This document shows, piece after piece, positions 25,717 to 35,140 of a stretch of DNA of 64,000 nt. A model generated the notes under the pieces. The model was given only the letters and a program-made list of their open reading frames with translations, was not told the DNA's origin and made no database searches. Within the stretch, counting starts at the first letter, position 1; each line of letters starts with the position of its first letter. This DNA is from Deltaproteobacteria bacterium. Its GTDB lineage: Bacteria; Desulfobacterota; DSM-4660; Desulfatiglandales; Desulfatiglandaceae. Location of the stretch: the NCBI GenBank assembly GCA_021737785.1, contig JAIPDI010000024.1, positions 21,039 to 85,038 on the forward strand, given 5' to 3'. Both the position numbers and the translations under genes were made by a program.

Positions 25717-26961
25717 ATGAGGAAAGGGAAAGGAATGAAACAGGGGTTTTCAGTGGCGGGCATCGCCCTGCTCGGATGTCTTTTGGCCATGACGCTTGTC
25801 TTTCTGCCAGGTCATGCGGAGGCCCGGAATATCAAGGTGGGGATCATCGACTGCTACAGCGGGCCTGCGGCCGTTTACGGCAATGACGCGCTCAACGGCT
25901 TCAAAATGGCCGTGGACGAAATCAACAAGGAAGGGGTCTTGGGGGGCAAAATCGAGTGGACCAAGAGGGATACCAAATTCAAGGTGGACCTTGCCCTCAA
26001 CATGGCCAAGGAACTGGTCATGCGGGAGGATGTGGATGTCATTGTGGGCACCATCAACAGCGGGGCCGCCATGGCCGTGTCAGAGGCCATTGCCAAAAAG
26101 GAAAAGGTGCCGTTTATTGCATGGATCTCCAAGAGTGAAAAAATCACCGGCGAGAAGGGTCATCGTTACGTCTTCTCCACCGGCGAAAACACGGCCATGG
26201 CCGGAAAGGCCGGCGGGGTGGCCCTTTCCAAAAAGCCCTATGTCAAATACTGGATTGCCGGGGATGACTATGAATATGGACACGCCATCGGCAACGCTGC
26301 ATGGCGAAACTTGAAGGCCGGGAAACCCGATGTGGAGAAGATCGGGGAATCGTGGTGGAAGCCGGGCGAGCCGGACCTGACGCCTTACATCACCGCCATA
26401 TTGGCGGCAAAACCGGATGCCGTCATATTCTGCACGGGCGGAAAGAGTATGACCAACGTCTTGAAGGCGGTCAAGGCCACAGGCATGGCCGAAAAGGTCC
26501 CCATCTGGATCCATACGGCCACGGATCACGCCGTCCTGAAACCGTTGGGGTCAGAGGCCCCGGAGGGCGTGATGGGGACTATGGATTACCATTTCTATTA
26601 TCCCGACTCCAAAACCAACAAGGCGTTTGTAGAGAAATTCGAGGCCGCATACGGTCAGGCGCCCGGGTTCCCCGCATTCCACGGCTATATCACTGCATAT
26701 TACATCGCTGAGGCATTCAAAAAGGCGGGCTCTCTGGACACGGAAAAATTCATTGATGCCCTGGAGGGGATGAAGATTCAAAGTCCTGTGGGTGAACTGG
26801 AGATGCGGGCCTGCGACCATCAGGTCGTGCTTCCCATGTATCTGGGCGTTACCAAAAAGGCAGAGGGGAAGGATTTCGCGATTTCCACTGAGATCGTCAC
26901 CCTCACCGGCGACGAGGTCATGCCCACCTGTGACGAAATTAAGGCGGCGCGGGGCGAGTAG
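25717..26961 (+). CDS. livK: Branched-chain amino acid-type ABC transporter, binding protein
   Basis: A 414-residue periplasmic binding protein of the Peripla_BP_6 class. A signal peptide covers about residues 1-37 (VAGIALLGCLLAMTLVF then HAEA). The mature part starts with IKVGIIDCYSGPAAVYG, followed by AVDEINKEGVLGG, the family pattern for amino acid, amide or aromatic ligands. GGGAGGAA precedes the ATG. It heads a complete livKHMGF set. Ligand specificity is not readable; aromatic or short-chain acids are as likely as amino acids. Confidence 0.9.
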   Translation: MRKGKGMKQGFSVAGIALLGCLLAMTLVFLPGHAEARNIKVGIIDCYSGPAAVYGNDALNGFKMAVDEINKEGVLGGKIEWTKRDTKFKVDLALNMAKELVMREDVDVIVGTINSGAAMAVSEAIAKKEKVPFIAWISKSEKITGEKGHRYVFSTGENTAMAGKAGGVALSKKPYVKYWIAGDDYEYGHAIGNAAWRNLKAGKPDVEKIGESWWKPGEPDLTPYITAILAAKPDAVIFCTGGKSMTNVLKAVKATGMAEKVPIWIHTATDHAVLKPLGSEAPEGVMGTMDYHFYYPDSKTNKAFVEKFEAAYGQAPGFPAFHGYITAYYIAEAFKKAGSLDTEKFIDALEGMKIQSPVGELEMRACDHQVVLPMYLGVTKKAEGKDFAISTEIVTLTGDEVMPTCDEIKAARGE

Positions 26962-27059
26962 TCCGGCACGATTGAGGGATTGTTCATTCGGGGGTTGAGG
27001 CATTAGATGATCCATTCTCTGATTCCTCAATTCCTGAATCCTTTCAAGGAACCCATGCC
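26962..27059. repeat. Gap with ATTCCTCAATTCCTGAATCC words
   Basis: Between the binding protein and permease genes lies a short stretch of the TCAATTCC word family also seen at 4057-4140 and 37673-37744. No hairpin was found. Confidence 0.4.
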
Positions 27060-27956
27060 ATGGAATTATTGCAGACCATTACCCTTCCTGCTTTGGGCAG
27101 CCATCTCCTGGTAGGTCTCAGCCGTGCCATGATCCTCTTTGTGGTAACCTCCGGGATGAGCCTTGTATTAGGTGTATTGAGGGTCCCCAATGTCGCTCAC
27201 GGCTCCCTCTATATGATCGGCGCCTTCGCCGCGTTCAGTATCTCCCACCTGTTCGGCGGAGGACCTCTCGGATTCTGGCTGGCACTGATCCTCTCTCCCT
27301 TCGTGGTGGCCGCAGTGAGCCTCATCGCCGAACGCTCCCTGTTCTGTCATCTGTACGAAAGAGAGCACCTCATGCTCCTCCTCTTCACCTTTGCGCTCAT
27401 GCTCATCCTGGGCGATCTGGTTAAGATGGTCTGGGGGGCGGATTACCGGTCCATTATGGCCCCCGAATTTTTCCGGGGGTCTGTTACCCTGTTCGAGGCC
27501 CCCTTTCCCCGCTACAACCTCTTTCTCTTGGTCGTCGGCCCCCTGGTGGCCGTCGGGCTCTGGCTCTTCTCCAATAAGACCCGGGTCGGAAAGATCGCGC
27601 GGGCGGCAGCGGTGGACAGGGAGATGGTAGGCGCCATCGGGATCAATGTGAGCTGGGTCTTCGCTTTTGCCTTTGTGCTGGGATGCTTCCTGGCAGGATT
27701 GGGCGGGGCGCTGGTCTCCCCCACGGTGAGCATCACCATCGGGATGGACCATGACATCATCATGGATGCCTTTCTTATCGTCACCATCGGGGGCCTGGGC
27801 AATATGTGGGGGGCCATGGTCGGTTCCCTCATCTTCGGCATCACCCAGTCCTTCGGCGTGCTGTTTCTGCCTCAGTTCGCCATTGTCTTTCCCTATCTTG
27901 AGGTGGTGATCATCCTGATCTGGCGGCCTACCGGGCTGCTTAAATCGGTCTGGTAA
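27060..27956 (+). CDS. livH: Branched-chain amino acid-type ABC transporter, permease LivH
   Basis: A 298-residue inner-membrane permease with about eight hydrophobic segments. GMSLVLGVLRVPNVAHGSLYMIGAF is split here only by the membrane segment and matches the LivH N-terminal pattern (N-x-A-H-G). VTIGGLGNMWGAMVGSL near residue 245 is the conserved EAA-like loop. It forms a heterodimer with LivM encoded 14 bases downstream. Confidence 0.92.
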   Translation: MELLQTITLPALGSHLLVGLSRAMILFVVTSGMSLVLGVLRVPNVAHGSLYMIGAFAAFSISHLFGGGPLGFWLALILSPFVVAAVSLIAERSLFCHLYEREHLMLLLFTFALMLILGDLVKMVWGADYRSIMAPEFFRGSVTLFEAPFPRYNLFLLVVGPLVAVGLWLFSNKTRVGKIARAAAVDREMVGAIGINVSWVFAFAFVLGCFLAGLGGALVSPTVSITIGMDHDIIMDAFLIVTIGGLGNMWGAMVGSLIFGITQSFGVLFLPQFAIVFPYLEVVIILIWRPTGLLKSVW

Positions 27957-27969
27957 GGAGGAGCGGATC

Positions 27970-28920
27970 GTGTCGAAGGGAATCTTCAACCTGAAATCGT
28001 TCGGACCTGCAGCCGTCATGCTGGTCATACTGGCATCTCTGCCTACCCTCCTCCCCAGGTTCTATGTCTATATTCTTGCCGTCATCTTTGTGATGGCCCT
28101 GCTGGCCATGAGCCTCAATATGCTCGTGGGACACGGCGGTCTGTTCCAGTTTCACCATGGGGCCTTCTACGGCGTCGGGGCCTATACCGCCGCTCTGATG
28201 CTGACCAAGACGTCCCTCCCCGCATGGATGGGACTCGTGGCCGGGCCTTTTGCGGCCGCCTTTGTAGGACTCGTTATCGGTGTCTTCTGCGTCCGGCTTA
28301 ACCGGCTCTATTTCGGCATGCTCCAGATCTCATTGGGATCGCTCCTCTGGGCCATCGCTTTCCGCTGGTACAACGTTACGGGCGGCGACGACGGAATCCA
28401 CGGCATCCCCCTTCCTTCGCTGATCGCCTCGTCCACAGGCGCATACTACTGCGGTCTGATCCTTCTCACCCTCTCCCTACTTGTCCTGTACCTGATCTAC
28501 AAGTCCCCTTTCGGCGCCACGCTCCAGGCCATTCGAGATAACCCCGAACGGTGCGAGGCCATCGGCATCCATGTGAGGCACCACCAGCTCATGGCCATCG
28601 TCATCGCCACCTTCTTTGCAGGGATCTCAGGGGTCCTCTTTGTGGTGGTGGAAGGGTCTGTTTTTCCAGATCTTCTCTTCTGGGTCTTCTCTCTGGAGGT
28701 CTTCATCATGTGCCTGTTGGGAGGATGGTTCACCTTTGCCGGACCCATTTTCGGGGCTGCCATCATCGTATCCCTCAGGACATTCGTAGGAACCTACACC
28801 GAGTACTGGACCCTGATTCTCGGTATCATGCTGATCCTCCTCATCTTCTTCCTGCCGGAAGGGGTATGGGGCTACCTGTTGGAAAAACTGGGCGGGCGGA
28901 AACATAAGGAATATAGATAA
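27970..28920 (+). CDS. livM: Branched-chain amino acid-type ABC transporter, permease LivM
   Basis: A 316-residue permease. NMLVGHGGLFQFHHGAFYG corresponds to the family L-x-G-x-x-G-x-x-S-x-G-H-A segment, and LQAIRDNPERCEAIGI is the cytoplasmic loop that contacts the ATPases. GTG start with GGAGGAG upstream. The stop abuts the LivG start. Confidence 0.92.
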   Translation: MSKGIFNLKSFGPAAVMLVILASLPTLLPRFYVYILAVIFVMALLAMSLNMLVGHGGLFQFHHGAFYGVGAYTAALMLTKTSLPAWMGLVAGPFAAAFVGLVIGVFCVRLNRLYFGMLQISLGSLLWAIAFRWYNVTGGDDGIHGIPLPSLIASSTGAYYCGLILLTLSLLVLYLIYKSPFGATLQAIRDNPERCEAIGIHVRHHQLMAIVIATFFAGISGVLFVVVEGSVFPDLLFWVFSLEVFIMCLLGGWFTFAGPIFGAAIIVSLRTFVGTYTEYWTLILGIMLILLIFFLPEGVWGYLLEKLGGRKHKEYR

Positions 28921-29655
28921 ATGCTGCGGGTGAAGGGATTACACAAATCATTTGACGACTTCCGGGCGGTGGGCGGCGCCGATCTCACGGTGGAGGCGGG
29001 CCAGTTGGTGGCGGTCATCGGACCGAACGGCGCAGGCAAGACGACCCTTTTCAACCTGATCACCGGGCAGCTCAAGCCGGATATGGGAAGAATCACCTTC
29101 AATAATGAGGACATCGCCAGGCTCCCCCCCTATGAAATCTGCAGGAAAGGGATTGCCCGTTCATTCCAGATCGCCAATATCTTCCCCCGGCTCAGCGTGT
29201 TTCGGAATGTGCAGGTGTCTGTCCTGTCCCAGCAGCGGAAGAGCACCCGGCTGTTCCGCCCTGTCCGGACAATGGCCCTGGAGGAGACCCGGAGAATATT
29301 GGAAAATGTGGGCCTTTTTGATAAGGCGGATACCATCGCAGGCGCCCTGGCCCATGGAGACCAGAGGGCATTGGAGATCGCCATCGCCCTGGGCAATAAT
29401 CCGCAACTCCTGGTGCTGGATGAGCCCACGGCCGGGATGTCCGCCGAAGAAACCGGGGCGACCATGGCGCTCATCCGGCGACTGGCGGATGAACAGGGCT
29501 TGACTATCCTCTTCTGCGAGCACGATATGGAGATGGTCTTCAATGTGGCCCAGAGCATCATGGTCATGCATCAGGGGGTAACCATCCTCCAGGCAGGACC
29601 GGAGGCTGTCCACAATTCGCGTCAGGTTCAGGAATGTTATCTGGGGGGGGCCTGA
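28921..29655 (+). CDS. livG: Branched-chain amino acid-type ABC transporter, ATPase LivG
   Basis: A 244-residue ATPase. Walker A is GPNGAGKTT, the signature is degenerate as LAHGDQRALEIA, typical of LivG, and Walker B is LLVLDEPTAGM, with an H-loop in CEHDME. Start directly after the LivM stop (TAAATG). Confidence 0.94.
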   Translation: MLRVKGLHKSFDDFRAVGGADLTVEAGQLVAVIGPNGAGKTTLFNLITGQLKPDMGRITFNNEDIARLPPYEICRKGIARSFQIANIFPRLSVFRNVQVSVLSQQRKSTRLFRPVRTMALEETRRILENVGLFDKADTIAGALAHGDQRALEIAIALGNNPQLLVLDEPTAGMSAEETGATMALIRRLADEQGLTILFCEHDMEMVFNVAQSIMVMHQGVTILQAGPEAVHNSRQVQECYLGGA

Positions 29656-29657
29656 TC

Positions 29658-30356
29658 ATGCTGCAAGTGGAAGGAATTCATACTTATTACGGCCTGAGCC
29701 ACATCCTGTTCGGCGTGTCGCTCCAGGTGACTCAAGGGGAAATCGTCTGTCTTCTGGGGAGAAACGGCGCCGGAAAAAGCACCACCATGCGGAGCATCAT
29801 GGGTCTGACTCCGCCCAAGGAGGGGAGCATCCGCTTCAAGGGAACATCCATCAAGGGGAGAAAGCCTTATCAACTGGCCCGCCAGGGCATGGGATATGTG
29901 CCGGATAACCGCAGGGTCTTTGCCGATTTGACGGTGGGCGACAACCTCGACATATCCGAGCGCAAGGTGGAAGCGCCCTTCCCCTGGACCAAACAAGGGG
30001 TCTATGATTTTTTTCCTGCCCTGGGCCATATCGATTCCCGAAAGGCCGGTTTTCTGAGCGGCGGAGAACAGCAGATGCTGACCATTGCCCGGGCCCTCAT
30101 GACCAACCCCGACTTTCTCCTTTTAGATGAACCCACGGAAGGCCTGGCGCCCCTTATTGTGGATGACCTCGAACAACGGATCGGCAGACTTCGGGAGAGA
30201 GGGCTCACCGTCCTGTTGGCCGAGCAGAATCAGAAGGTCGCCCTGCGCCTCAGCGACCGGGGGTACGTGATTGATAACGGGGCCATCCGCTATCACGGAA
30301 CCATCGATGATCTGCGGGAAAACGAAGAAGTAAAGAAAAAGTACCTGCTGGTCTGA
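29658..30356 (+). CDS. livF: Branched-chain amino acid-type ABC transporter, ATPase LivF
   Basis: A 232-residue ATPase. Walker A GRNGAGKST, signature LSGGEQQML, Walker B LLLDEPTEGLAP, and AEQNQK at the H-loop position, as in LivF. The ATG at 29658 is two bases past the LivG stop; a start inside LivG was not used. It completes the transporter. Confidence 0.94.
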   Translation: MLQVEGIHTYYGLSHILFGVSLQVTQGEIVCLLGRNGAGKSTTMRSIMGLTPPKEGSIRFKGTSIKGRKPYQLARQGMGYVPDNRRVFADLTVGDNLDISERKVEAPFPWTKQGVYDFFPALGHIDSRKAGFLSGGEQQMLTIARALMTNPDFLLLDEPTEGLAPLIVDDLEQRIGRLRERGLTVLLAEQNQKVALRLSDRGYVIDNGAIRYHGTIDDLRENEEVKKKYLLV

Positions 30357-30418
30357 GGCATTAACGCGCAGAAGTCAGGGCCTTGGAAGTTGAGAGAACC
30401 ACAGGTTGAGAGATTCGG

Positions 30419-31714
30419 ATGGGGAATGTTTTTATTGTGAAGAAAGGGCGGAAGGTTTTCTTTGACCTTCCTGCCGGATGGAATCTCCTGACCTTCGCCG
30501 ACCCCAAGGACCCGCCTCCCGCCGCAGACATCGGCGGCCTGGCAAAGAGGGCCTTGAACTGTCCGGTGGGATCGCCGACATTGCAGGAACAGCTTTCGCC
30601 GTCGGACACGGTGGCCATACTGGTTGAGGATCTGACCCGGGCCTCGCCCAAAGGGATTATCCTGAAAGCGGTCCTTGAAGAACTGGAGGAGGTCCGCATC
30701 CCCGATGACCATATCGTCATGGTTATGGCCTTGGGCACCCATCGGGGATTGACGTCCGATGAATTGGCGGGCGCGTTCGGCACAGATCTCCTGGCACGAT
30801 ATTCATTTGTCAATCACGACTGTCGCGCGCCGGACCTGGTCCCGGTGGGCCGGCTTCCCACAGGGCAGTGGGTCAAAATTAATCGGGCAGTCAAGGAGGC
30901 GGGATTCAAGATCGGGATAGGCTCCATCTTCCCCCATCCCATGAACGGATTCGGCGGGGGCGGGAAGATCCTCTTCCCCGGGGTGGCAGACTTTGATTCC
31001 ATACGGGAGCATCACTTCAAATACACCTTTCATGAGGGTACCGCCCTAGGAAAGGTGGCGGAGAATCCCTTTTATGAACAGGTCTCGGGCATCGCAAGGG
31101 AAGCCGGCCTGGATTTCATCATAAACACCGTCCTCGATCAGAAGGATCAGGCCCACGATCTCGTTTGCGGCGATCCGGTGCACGCCCATCTCGCGGGCAT
31201 CGAGAGAAGCAGGGGAATTATCTCTCAGGAGTTTCCTGAAAAGGCGGATTTGACCGTCATCACCTCGTTTCCCTATTCAGAAGGTCCCCAGATCGTCAAG
31301 CCTTTGGCCCCGGCCGCCATGGTGACCCGGGAGGGGGGCTGTATCATCCTGTGTGCAGATCTTGCGGGGGAGCTTCCGGATCCTTTTGTGGAGCGCTTTG
31401 AACGATTTCACGAGGACCATGGTCATGATCTCTTGGGGGGCGTTCTGGATCATTTCCGGGAGAACCGCCTGATCATGGAGGGAGGCGCCATCGATTTCAA
31501 CATGGCGTTGGCCATGACACTGGCTACCCAGCACCGATTCAAGACAATCCTGGTCTCTGAAGACATTTCCAGGGAAGAGGGAGGGAAAATGGGCTTTGCC
31601 CATGCCGGGGATCTACAGGAGGCCTTTGAGCTGGCTGAGGCTGTTTCCCCCGGCCGCAATGTTCACGTCATCCCCTCGGGCGGGGTTATCCTCCCGGTAC
31701 TCAGGCCTCGCTGA
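30419..31714 (+). CDS. LarA-like protein (DUF2088, nickel-pincer racemase family)
   Basis: A 431-residue member of the lactate racemase LarA superfamily. VEDLTRASP resembles the N-terminal D-x-T-R-x-x-P motif, ALGTHRGLTSDEL carries the catalytic-type His, and the second region reads IFPHPMNGFGGGGKILFPG with His and the Lys that holds the nickel-pincer cofactor. No larBCE cofactor genes are visible nearby. It follows livF by 62 bases, so its substrate may be the hydroxy acid imported by that transporter. That link is inference. Confidence 0.8.
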   Translation: MGNVFIVKKGRKVFFDLPAGWNLLTFADPKDPPPAADIGGLAKRALNCPVGSPTLQEQLSPSDTVAILVEDLTRASPKGIILKAVLEELEEVRIPDDHIVMVMALGTHRGLTSDELAGAFGTDLLARYSFVNHDCRAPDLVPVGRLPTGQWVKINRAVKEAGFKIGIGSIFPHPMNGFGGGGKILFPGVADFDSIREHHFKYTFHEGTALGKVAENPFYEQVSGIAREAGLDFIINTVLDQKDQAHDLVCGDPVHAHLAGIERSRGIISQEFPEKADLTVITSFPYSEGPQIVKPLAPAAMVTREGGCIILCADLAGELPDPFVERFERFHEDHGHDLLGGVLDHFRENRLIMEGGAIDFNMALAMTLATQHRFKTILVSEDISREEGGKMGFAHAGDLQEAFELAEAVSPGRNVHVIPSGGVILPVLRPR

Positions 31715-31932
31715 ACCGGGTGCCTTCACACTCTTTTTCACCTGAAGACGTCGAATATAACCGGCAATCCTCATGTTGCCTTTTGCACGGATGGTATAGG
31801 GTTGCAGCGGGGCCGTGAGTGTCTGGAGTCGTCTTACGGCGACACTGCAAACGGGAGATTCGGAACATCTGAATTCCAAGCTCAGAATTGCTGAAATATA
31901 GGACAACGGTCTCACTTATCGGGTATTTCTGT
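31715..31932. other. Gap before the lipid cluster
   Basis: About 220 bases separate the LarA-like gene from the first thioesterase. No promoter matching the consensus well was seen and no repeat was recognised. Confidence 0.35.
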
Positions 31933-32364
31933 ATGTCGGAGGAGATGACGAAAAAAATCACCATCAGCCATGAAGTGAGGATGACGGTTCCTTTTCATGA
32001 TGTGGATCCCATGCAGATCGTCTGGCATGGCAACTACCTGAAATATTTTGATATCGCAAGGTTTGGGGTGTTCAACAAGGCAGGGATTGATCTCTGGGAG
32101 TTTTATGAGAAGACAGGCTACCTTTTTCCGATTACCAAGACGAACACAAAGCACATCCTGCCATTGCGGTATCGCGACGAATTCTGTTGCACCGCAACTA
32201 TTGTTGAGGCAAAGATCAAGATTGTCATAGATTTTGAGATAAGGCTTGACGGAAGGGATGAGATCTTTACCAAAGGAAGAGGCGATCAGGTCGCGGTGAA
32301 ATATCCCGAAATGGAGATGATGTTGGAAATTCCGGAGGAAATCCGAAGGGCCCTGGGGTTTTGA
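31933..32364 (+). CDS. Hotdog acyl-thioesterase (4HBT, YbgC-like) 1
   Basis: A 143-residue hotdog-fold protein. The active-site segment VPFHDVDPMQIVWHGNYLKYFDIAR has the expected Asp and the H-G-N-Y-L helix entry of 4-hydroxybenzoyl-CoA/YbgC thioesterases. The exact start is uncertain: ATG 31933 has no clear site, while a GGAGG lies too close to ATG 31945. It is one base ahead of the fatty acid kinase gene. It would release or proofread acyl thioesters made by the cluster. Confidence 0.82.
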   Translation: MSEEMTKKITISHEVRMTVPFHDVDPMQIVWHGNYLKYFDIARFGVFNKAGIDLWEFYEKTGYLFPITKTNTKHILPLRYRDEFCCTATIVEAKIKIVIDFEIRLDGRDEIFTKGRGDQVAVKYPEMEMMLEIPEEIRRALGF

Positions 32365-32365
32365 A

Positions 32366-34105
32366 GTGGAAGCAGCCATGATTCAGCAGGCACTTATTCT
32401 GGGTTTTGAACGGATAGCCGCCTGGTCCGGGCTTCTGGATGAGATTAACGTCTTCCCTGTGGCCGATGGAGATACCGGACGAAATCTGGTGGTGAGCCTG
32501 TCCCCGTTGCGGCAATTGGATACCCACCGGGAAGAGACCGTGCACAGGCTATTGATGTCGGCCCGTGGGAATTCGGGAAACATCGCGGCCCGGTTTTTTT
32601 CAGAGTTTATCCATGCGGATTCGATGGATGCCATCCCCGAGGCAGCCAGGTCGGGGAGGGATGCGGCCTGGCAGGCGGTCCATGATCCGGTGCCGGGGAC
32701 CATGCTCACGATTTTCGACGAGATGGCAGAGGCCCTGGGAAAGGATGGCGTCCGATTGGATGACCCGTCTGTAACAGAGCTGGTTTCCCATCTGGAAAGA
32801 ACCGTACGATCAACGCCTGAACTTCTTCCCAGACTCAGGACGGCCGGGGTGGTGGACTCGGGCGCCCTTGGAATGTATATTTTCTTTGAAGGATTTTTTG
32901 TCAGTCTCAGCAATAAGGCCGCTCAGTTTCAGCCGGTAACCACAACATTCAAAGATATGCTGAAGGTTTCGGCCGCTTTCAACGAGGACCTGGAAGAGGG
33001 GTATTGTGTCGATACGGTCGTTCAGTTGGCCGCCAGAGGTCAAGGGGGCATCAGCAGTTTATCCGGCAACCTGGAGAGCATGTTGGTCATCCCCCACGAT
33101 GATTTCCTGAAGGTCCATTTCCACACCATTGACAGAGAAAAGGTGAGGAAAGAGATAGAGGCCCTTGGCGATATCGTAGCGTGGTCGGACGATAACCTGG
33201 GCACGCAGGTCGCCCGTTTCAGGAACCAGAAGACTTCAAGATGCATCCATATCATGACCGACGCGGCCGGTTCTGTTACGCGTGAAGACTCGGATACCCA
33301 TGACATGACACTCCTTGACAGCTATATCACCGTCGGAGAGAGGTCCCTGCCCGAAACCCTCTTCTCGCCATCCGAACTCTATAAACGGATGAGAGAAGGC
33401 ATAAAGGTTTCAACATCCCAGGCATCCATTTTTGAGCGCCACCAGCATTATCAGAGCGTCTTAAATCAACATGACAGGGTGCTCTACCTCTGCGTCGGGG
33501 CGGTCTATACGGGGAATTATGATGTTATCATGGGATGGAAGCAAACCAATGACCCTGATGACCGGCTGACGGTGATTGATACGACTGCGGCCTCCGGACG
33601 TTTAGGGACCATCGCCCTCTTAACGTCCAGGTTTTCAACCCGGGCAACCGACCCCCATGCGGTTATCGAGTTTGCAAACAGGGCTGTTGGTGCGTGTGAA
33701 GAATATGTCTTCCTCGACAGGCTTCAGTATCTGGCAGCCGGAGGGCGGTTGTCCAAAACGAGCGCCTTTTTCGGCGATATGCTCCATATGAAGCCGATTA
33801 TCAGTCCCACGGCCGAAGGGGCAAAGAAGGTCGGGGTGGTAAGGGATCAAAACGATCAGTTGCAATTTGCCCTCCGGAAGCTTGACGCCTCCATCCGGAA
33901 GGGCTCGAAGGCATTTATCATGCTCCAATACTCCGACAACAGATCGTGGGTGGAGGAGACGGTTATGGAAGAGATCAAAACGCGCTACCCTTTTGCCGAA
34001 ATCATGCTGCGACCCCTCTCCTTGACCTCCGGCGCACACATGGGGCCGGGAACATGGGCGGTAGCTTTCCTGCCATGGGATGCCATGGCCATGGATAAGG
34101 GGTGA
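32366..34105 (+). CDS. Fatty acid kinase fusion: FakA-like DAK2 plus FakB-like DegV
   Basis: A 579-residue two-part protein. Residues 1 to about 190 are a DhaL/DAK2 kinase domain with NVFPVADGDTGRNL (metal and nucleotide binding) and SARGNSGNIAARFF. Residues 190-285 match the FakA C-terminal part (GYCVDTVVQLA, DFLKVHFHT). From about 290 is a DegV/FakB fatty-acid binding domain: MTDAAGSV, KVSTSQAS, YLAAGGRLSKTSAFFGDMLHMKPII and the late GAHMGPGT with its His. In Gram-positives FakA phosphorylates a fatty acid held by FakB. One chain carrying both would activate a free fatty acid as acyl phosphate. Confidence 0.85.
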   Translation: MEAAMIQQALILGFERIAAWSGLLDEINVFPVADGDTGRNLVVSLSPLRQLDTHREETVHRLLMSARGNSGNIAARFFSEFIHADSMDAIPEAARSGRDAAWQAVHDPVPGTMLTIFDEMAEALGKDGVRLDDPSVTELVSHLERTVRSTPELLPRLRTAGVVDSGALGMYIFFEGFFVSLSNKAAQFQPVTTTFKDMLKVSAAFNEDLEEGYCVDTVVQLAARGQGGISSLSGNLESMLVIPHDDFLKVHFHTIDREKVRKEIEALGDIVAWSDDNLGTQVARFRNQKTSRCIHIMTDAAGSVTREDSDTHDMTLLDSYITVGERSLPETLFSPSELYKRMREGIKVSTSQASIFERHQHYQSVLNQHDRVLYLCVGAVYTGNYDVIMGWKQTNDPDDRLTVIDTTAASGRLGTIALLTSRFSTRATDPHAVIEFANRAVGACEEYVFLDRLQYLAAGGRLSKTSAFFGDMLHMKPIISPTAEGAKKVGVVRDQNDQLQFALRKLDASIRKGSKAFIMLQYSDNRSWVEETVMEEIKTRYPFAEIMLRPLSLTSGAHMGPGTWAVAFLPWDAMAMDKG

Positions 34106-35006
34106 AACATCGCCGGTGCAAAAATGGTTTTACGAGGTTGTCACGTCACTGTCCAAAACAGCTCCGCCATGGGTCGTGGAGTTCATGGTCTGGATGGTTT
34201 CCACCGGATTTTTCCTCTTTTCTCCCGAAAGAGTTCGGGTCAGCATGCGATTCTATAGAGAAGTCTTTCCAGACAGCGGCCGGTTTTTTCCGTTAGGGTG
34301 TGCATGGAGACAATACCACAATTTTTCACATATTTTTCTCGACCGGCTGCGGCTCCGGAAGCCGGTGTCCTTGACGTATACCTCCGAAGGGTGGGCAGAT
34401 CTTGAAGCAGTTCATAAGGAGGGCAAGGGGGGCATTATCCTTATGTCCCATCTGGGAAATTGGGAGATCGCAGCCCATCTTTTAAAGACGAAAAGCCCTG
34501 AAATGAACCTCCTCCTCTATATGGGCGTGAAACAGAAGGATCAAATCGAGCATGTCCAGAAACAGAGTTTAACAGAGGGGGGCGTGAAGATTGTCGGCAT
34601 AGACCAGGATGGAGGCTCACCCTTTGCCATAATTGAAGGCTTGCGCATGTTAAAGGAGGGCGGATTTGTTTCAATGACCGGCGATGTATTATGGAATCAG
34701 GAACAGCGGACGGTCCATGTCCGGTTCCTGGGACACAAGGTCAAATTACCGGCGGCGCCCCATATCCTCGCCCTCCTTTCCGGCGCTCCCCTGTTTGTAT
34801 TTTTCGCATTTCGCGTCGGCAGAGGGGAATACCGCTTTAAGATCATCGGACCGAAATATGTCAGGATGTCGTCCCGTTCCCGAAGAACCGAGGCAATCCA
34901 GGGGTCTGCCCAGGAATACGCCCATCTTCTCGAGCAGGCCCTTTATCAAAGTCCCCTGGAATGGTACCATTTTGAACCCTTCCTGGAGCCGCAGGCCTCT
35001 CATTAG
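34080..35006 (+). CDS. Lysophospholipid acyltransferase, LpxL/HtrB-like
   Basis: A 308-residue membrane-associated acyltransferase. The catalytic H-x4-E is seen as SHLGNWE near residue 122, and GDVLWNQEQRTVHVRFLGHKVKLP is the typical downstream region, with LEWYHFEPFL at the end. It overlaps the kinase gene by 26 bases from this ATG; GTG at 34116 is an alternative start. Similar enzymes occur in aryl-polyene clusters (ApeB/ApeD type), where they attach the acyl product to a lipid. Confidence 0.85.
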   Translation: MPWPWIRGETSPVQKWFYEVVTSLSKTAPPWVVEFMVWMVSTGFFLFSPERVRVSMRFYREVFPDSGRFFPLGCAWRQYHNFSHIFLDRLRLRKPVSLTYTSEGWADLEAVHKEGKGGIILMSHLGNWEIAAHLLKTKSPEMNLLLYMGVKQKDQIEHVQKQSLTEGGVKIVGIDQDGGSPFAIIEGLRMLKEGGFVSMTGDVLWNQEQRTVHVRFLGHKVKLPAAPHILALLSGAPLFVFFAFRVGRGEYRFKIIGPKYVRMSSRSRRTEAIQGSAQEYAHLLEQALYQSPLEWYHFEPFLEPQASH

Positions 35007-35140
35007 CGCGGCTGCAGGAGTGAGGGCTGTGATCTTCAGAGGCGGGATGAGGCGCCGAAAGCCCTATTCCTTGCGCCCTATGCAGTTCACCTGAAGCCAC
35101 ACGATGTGGAAGAAAGAGATCGTAAAGTGAGATCTGCCAT

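Noticed and set aside
27168..28028. Minus-strand frame of 286 codons over the livH gene
   Set aside because: It is a shadow of a hydrophobic gene, giving a highly polar Asp/Glu/His-rich translation.
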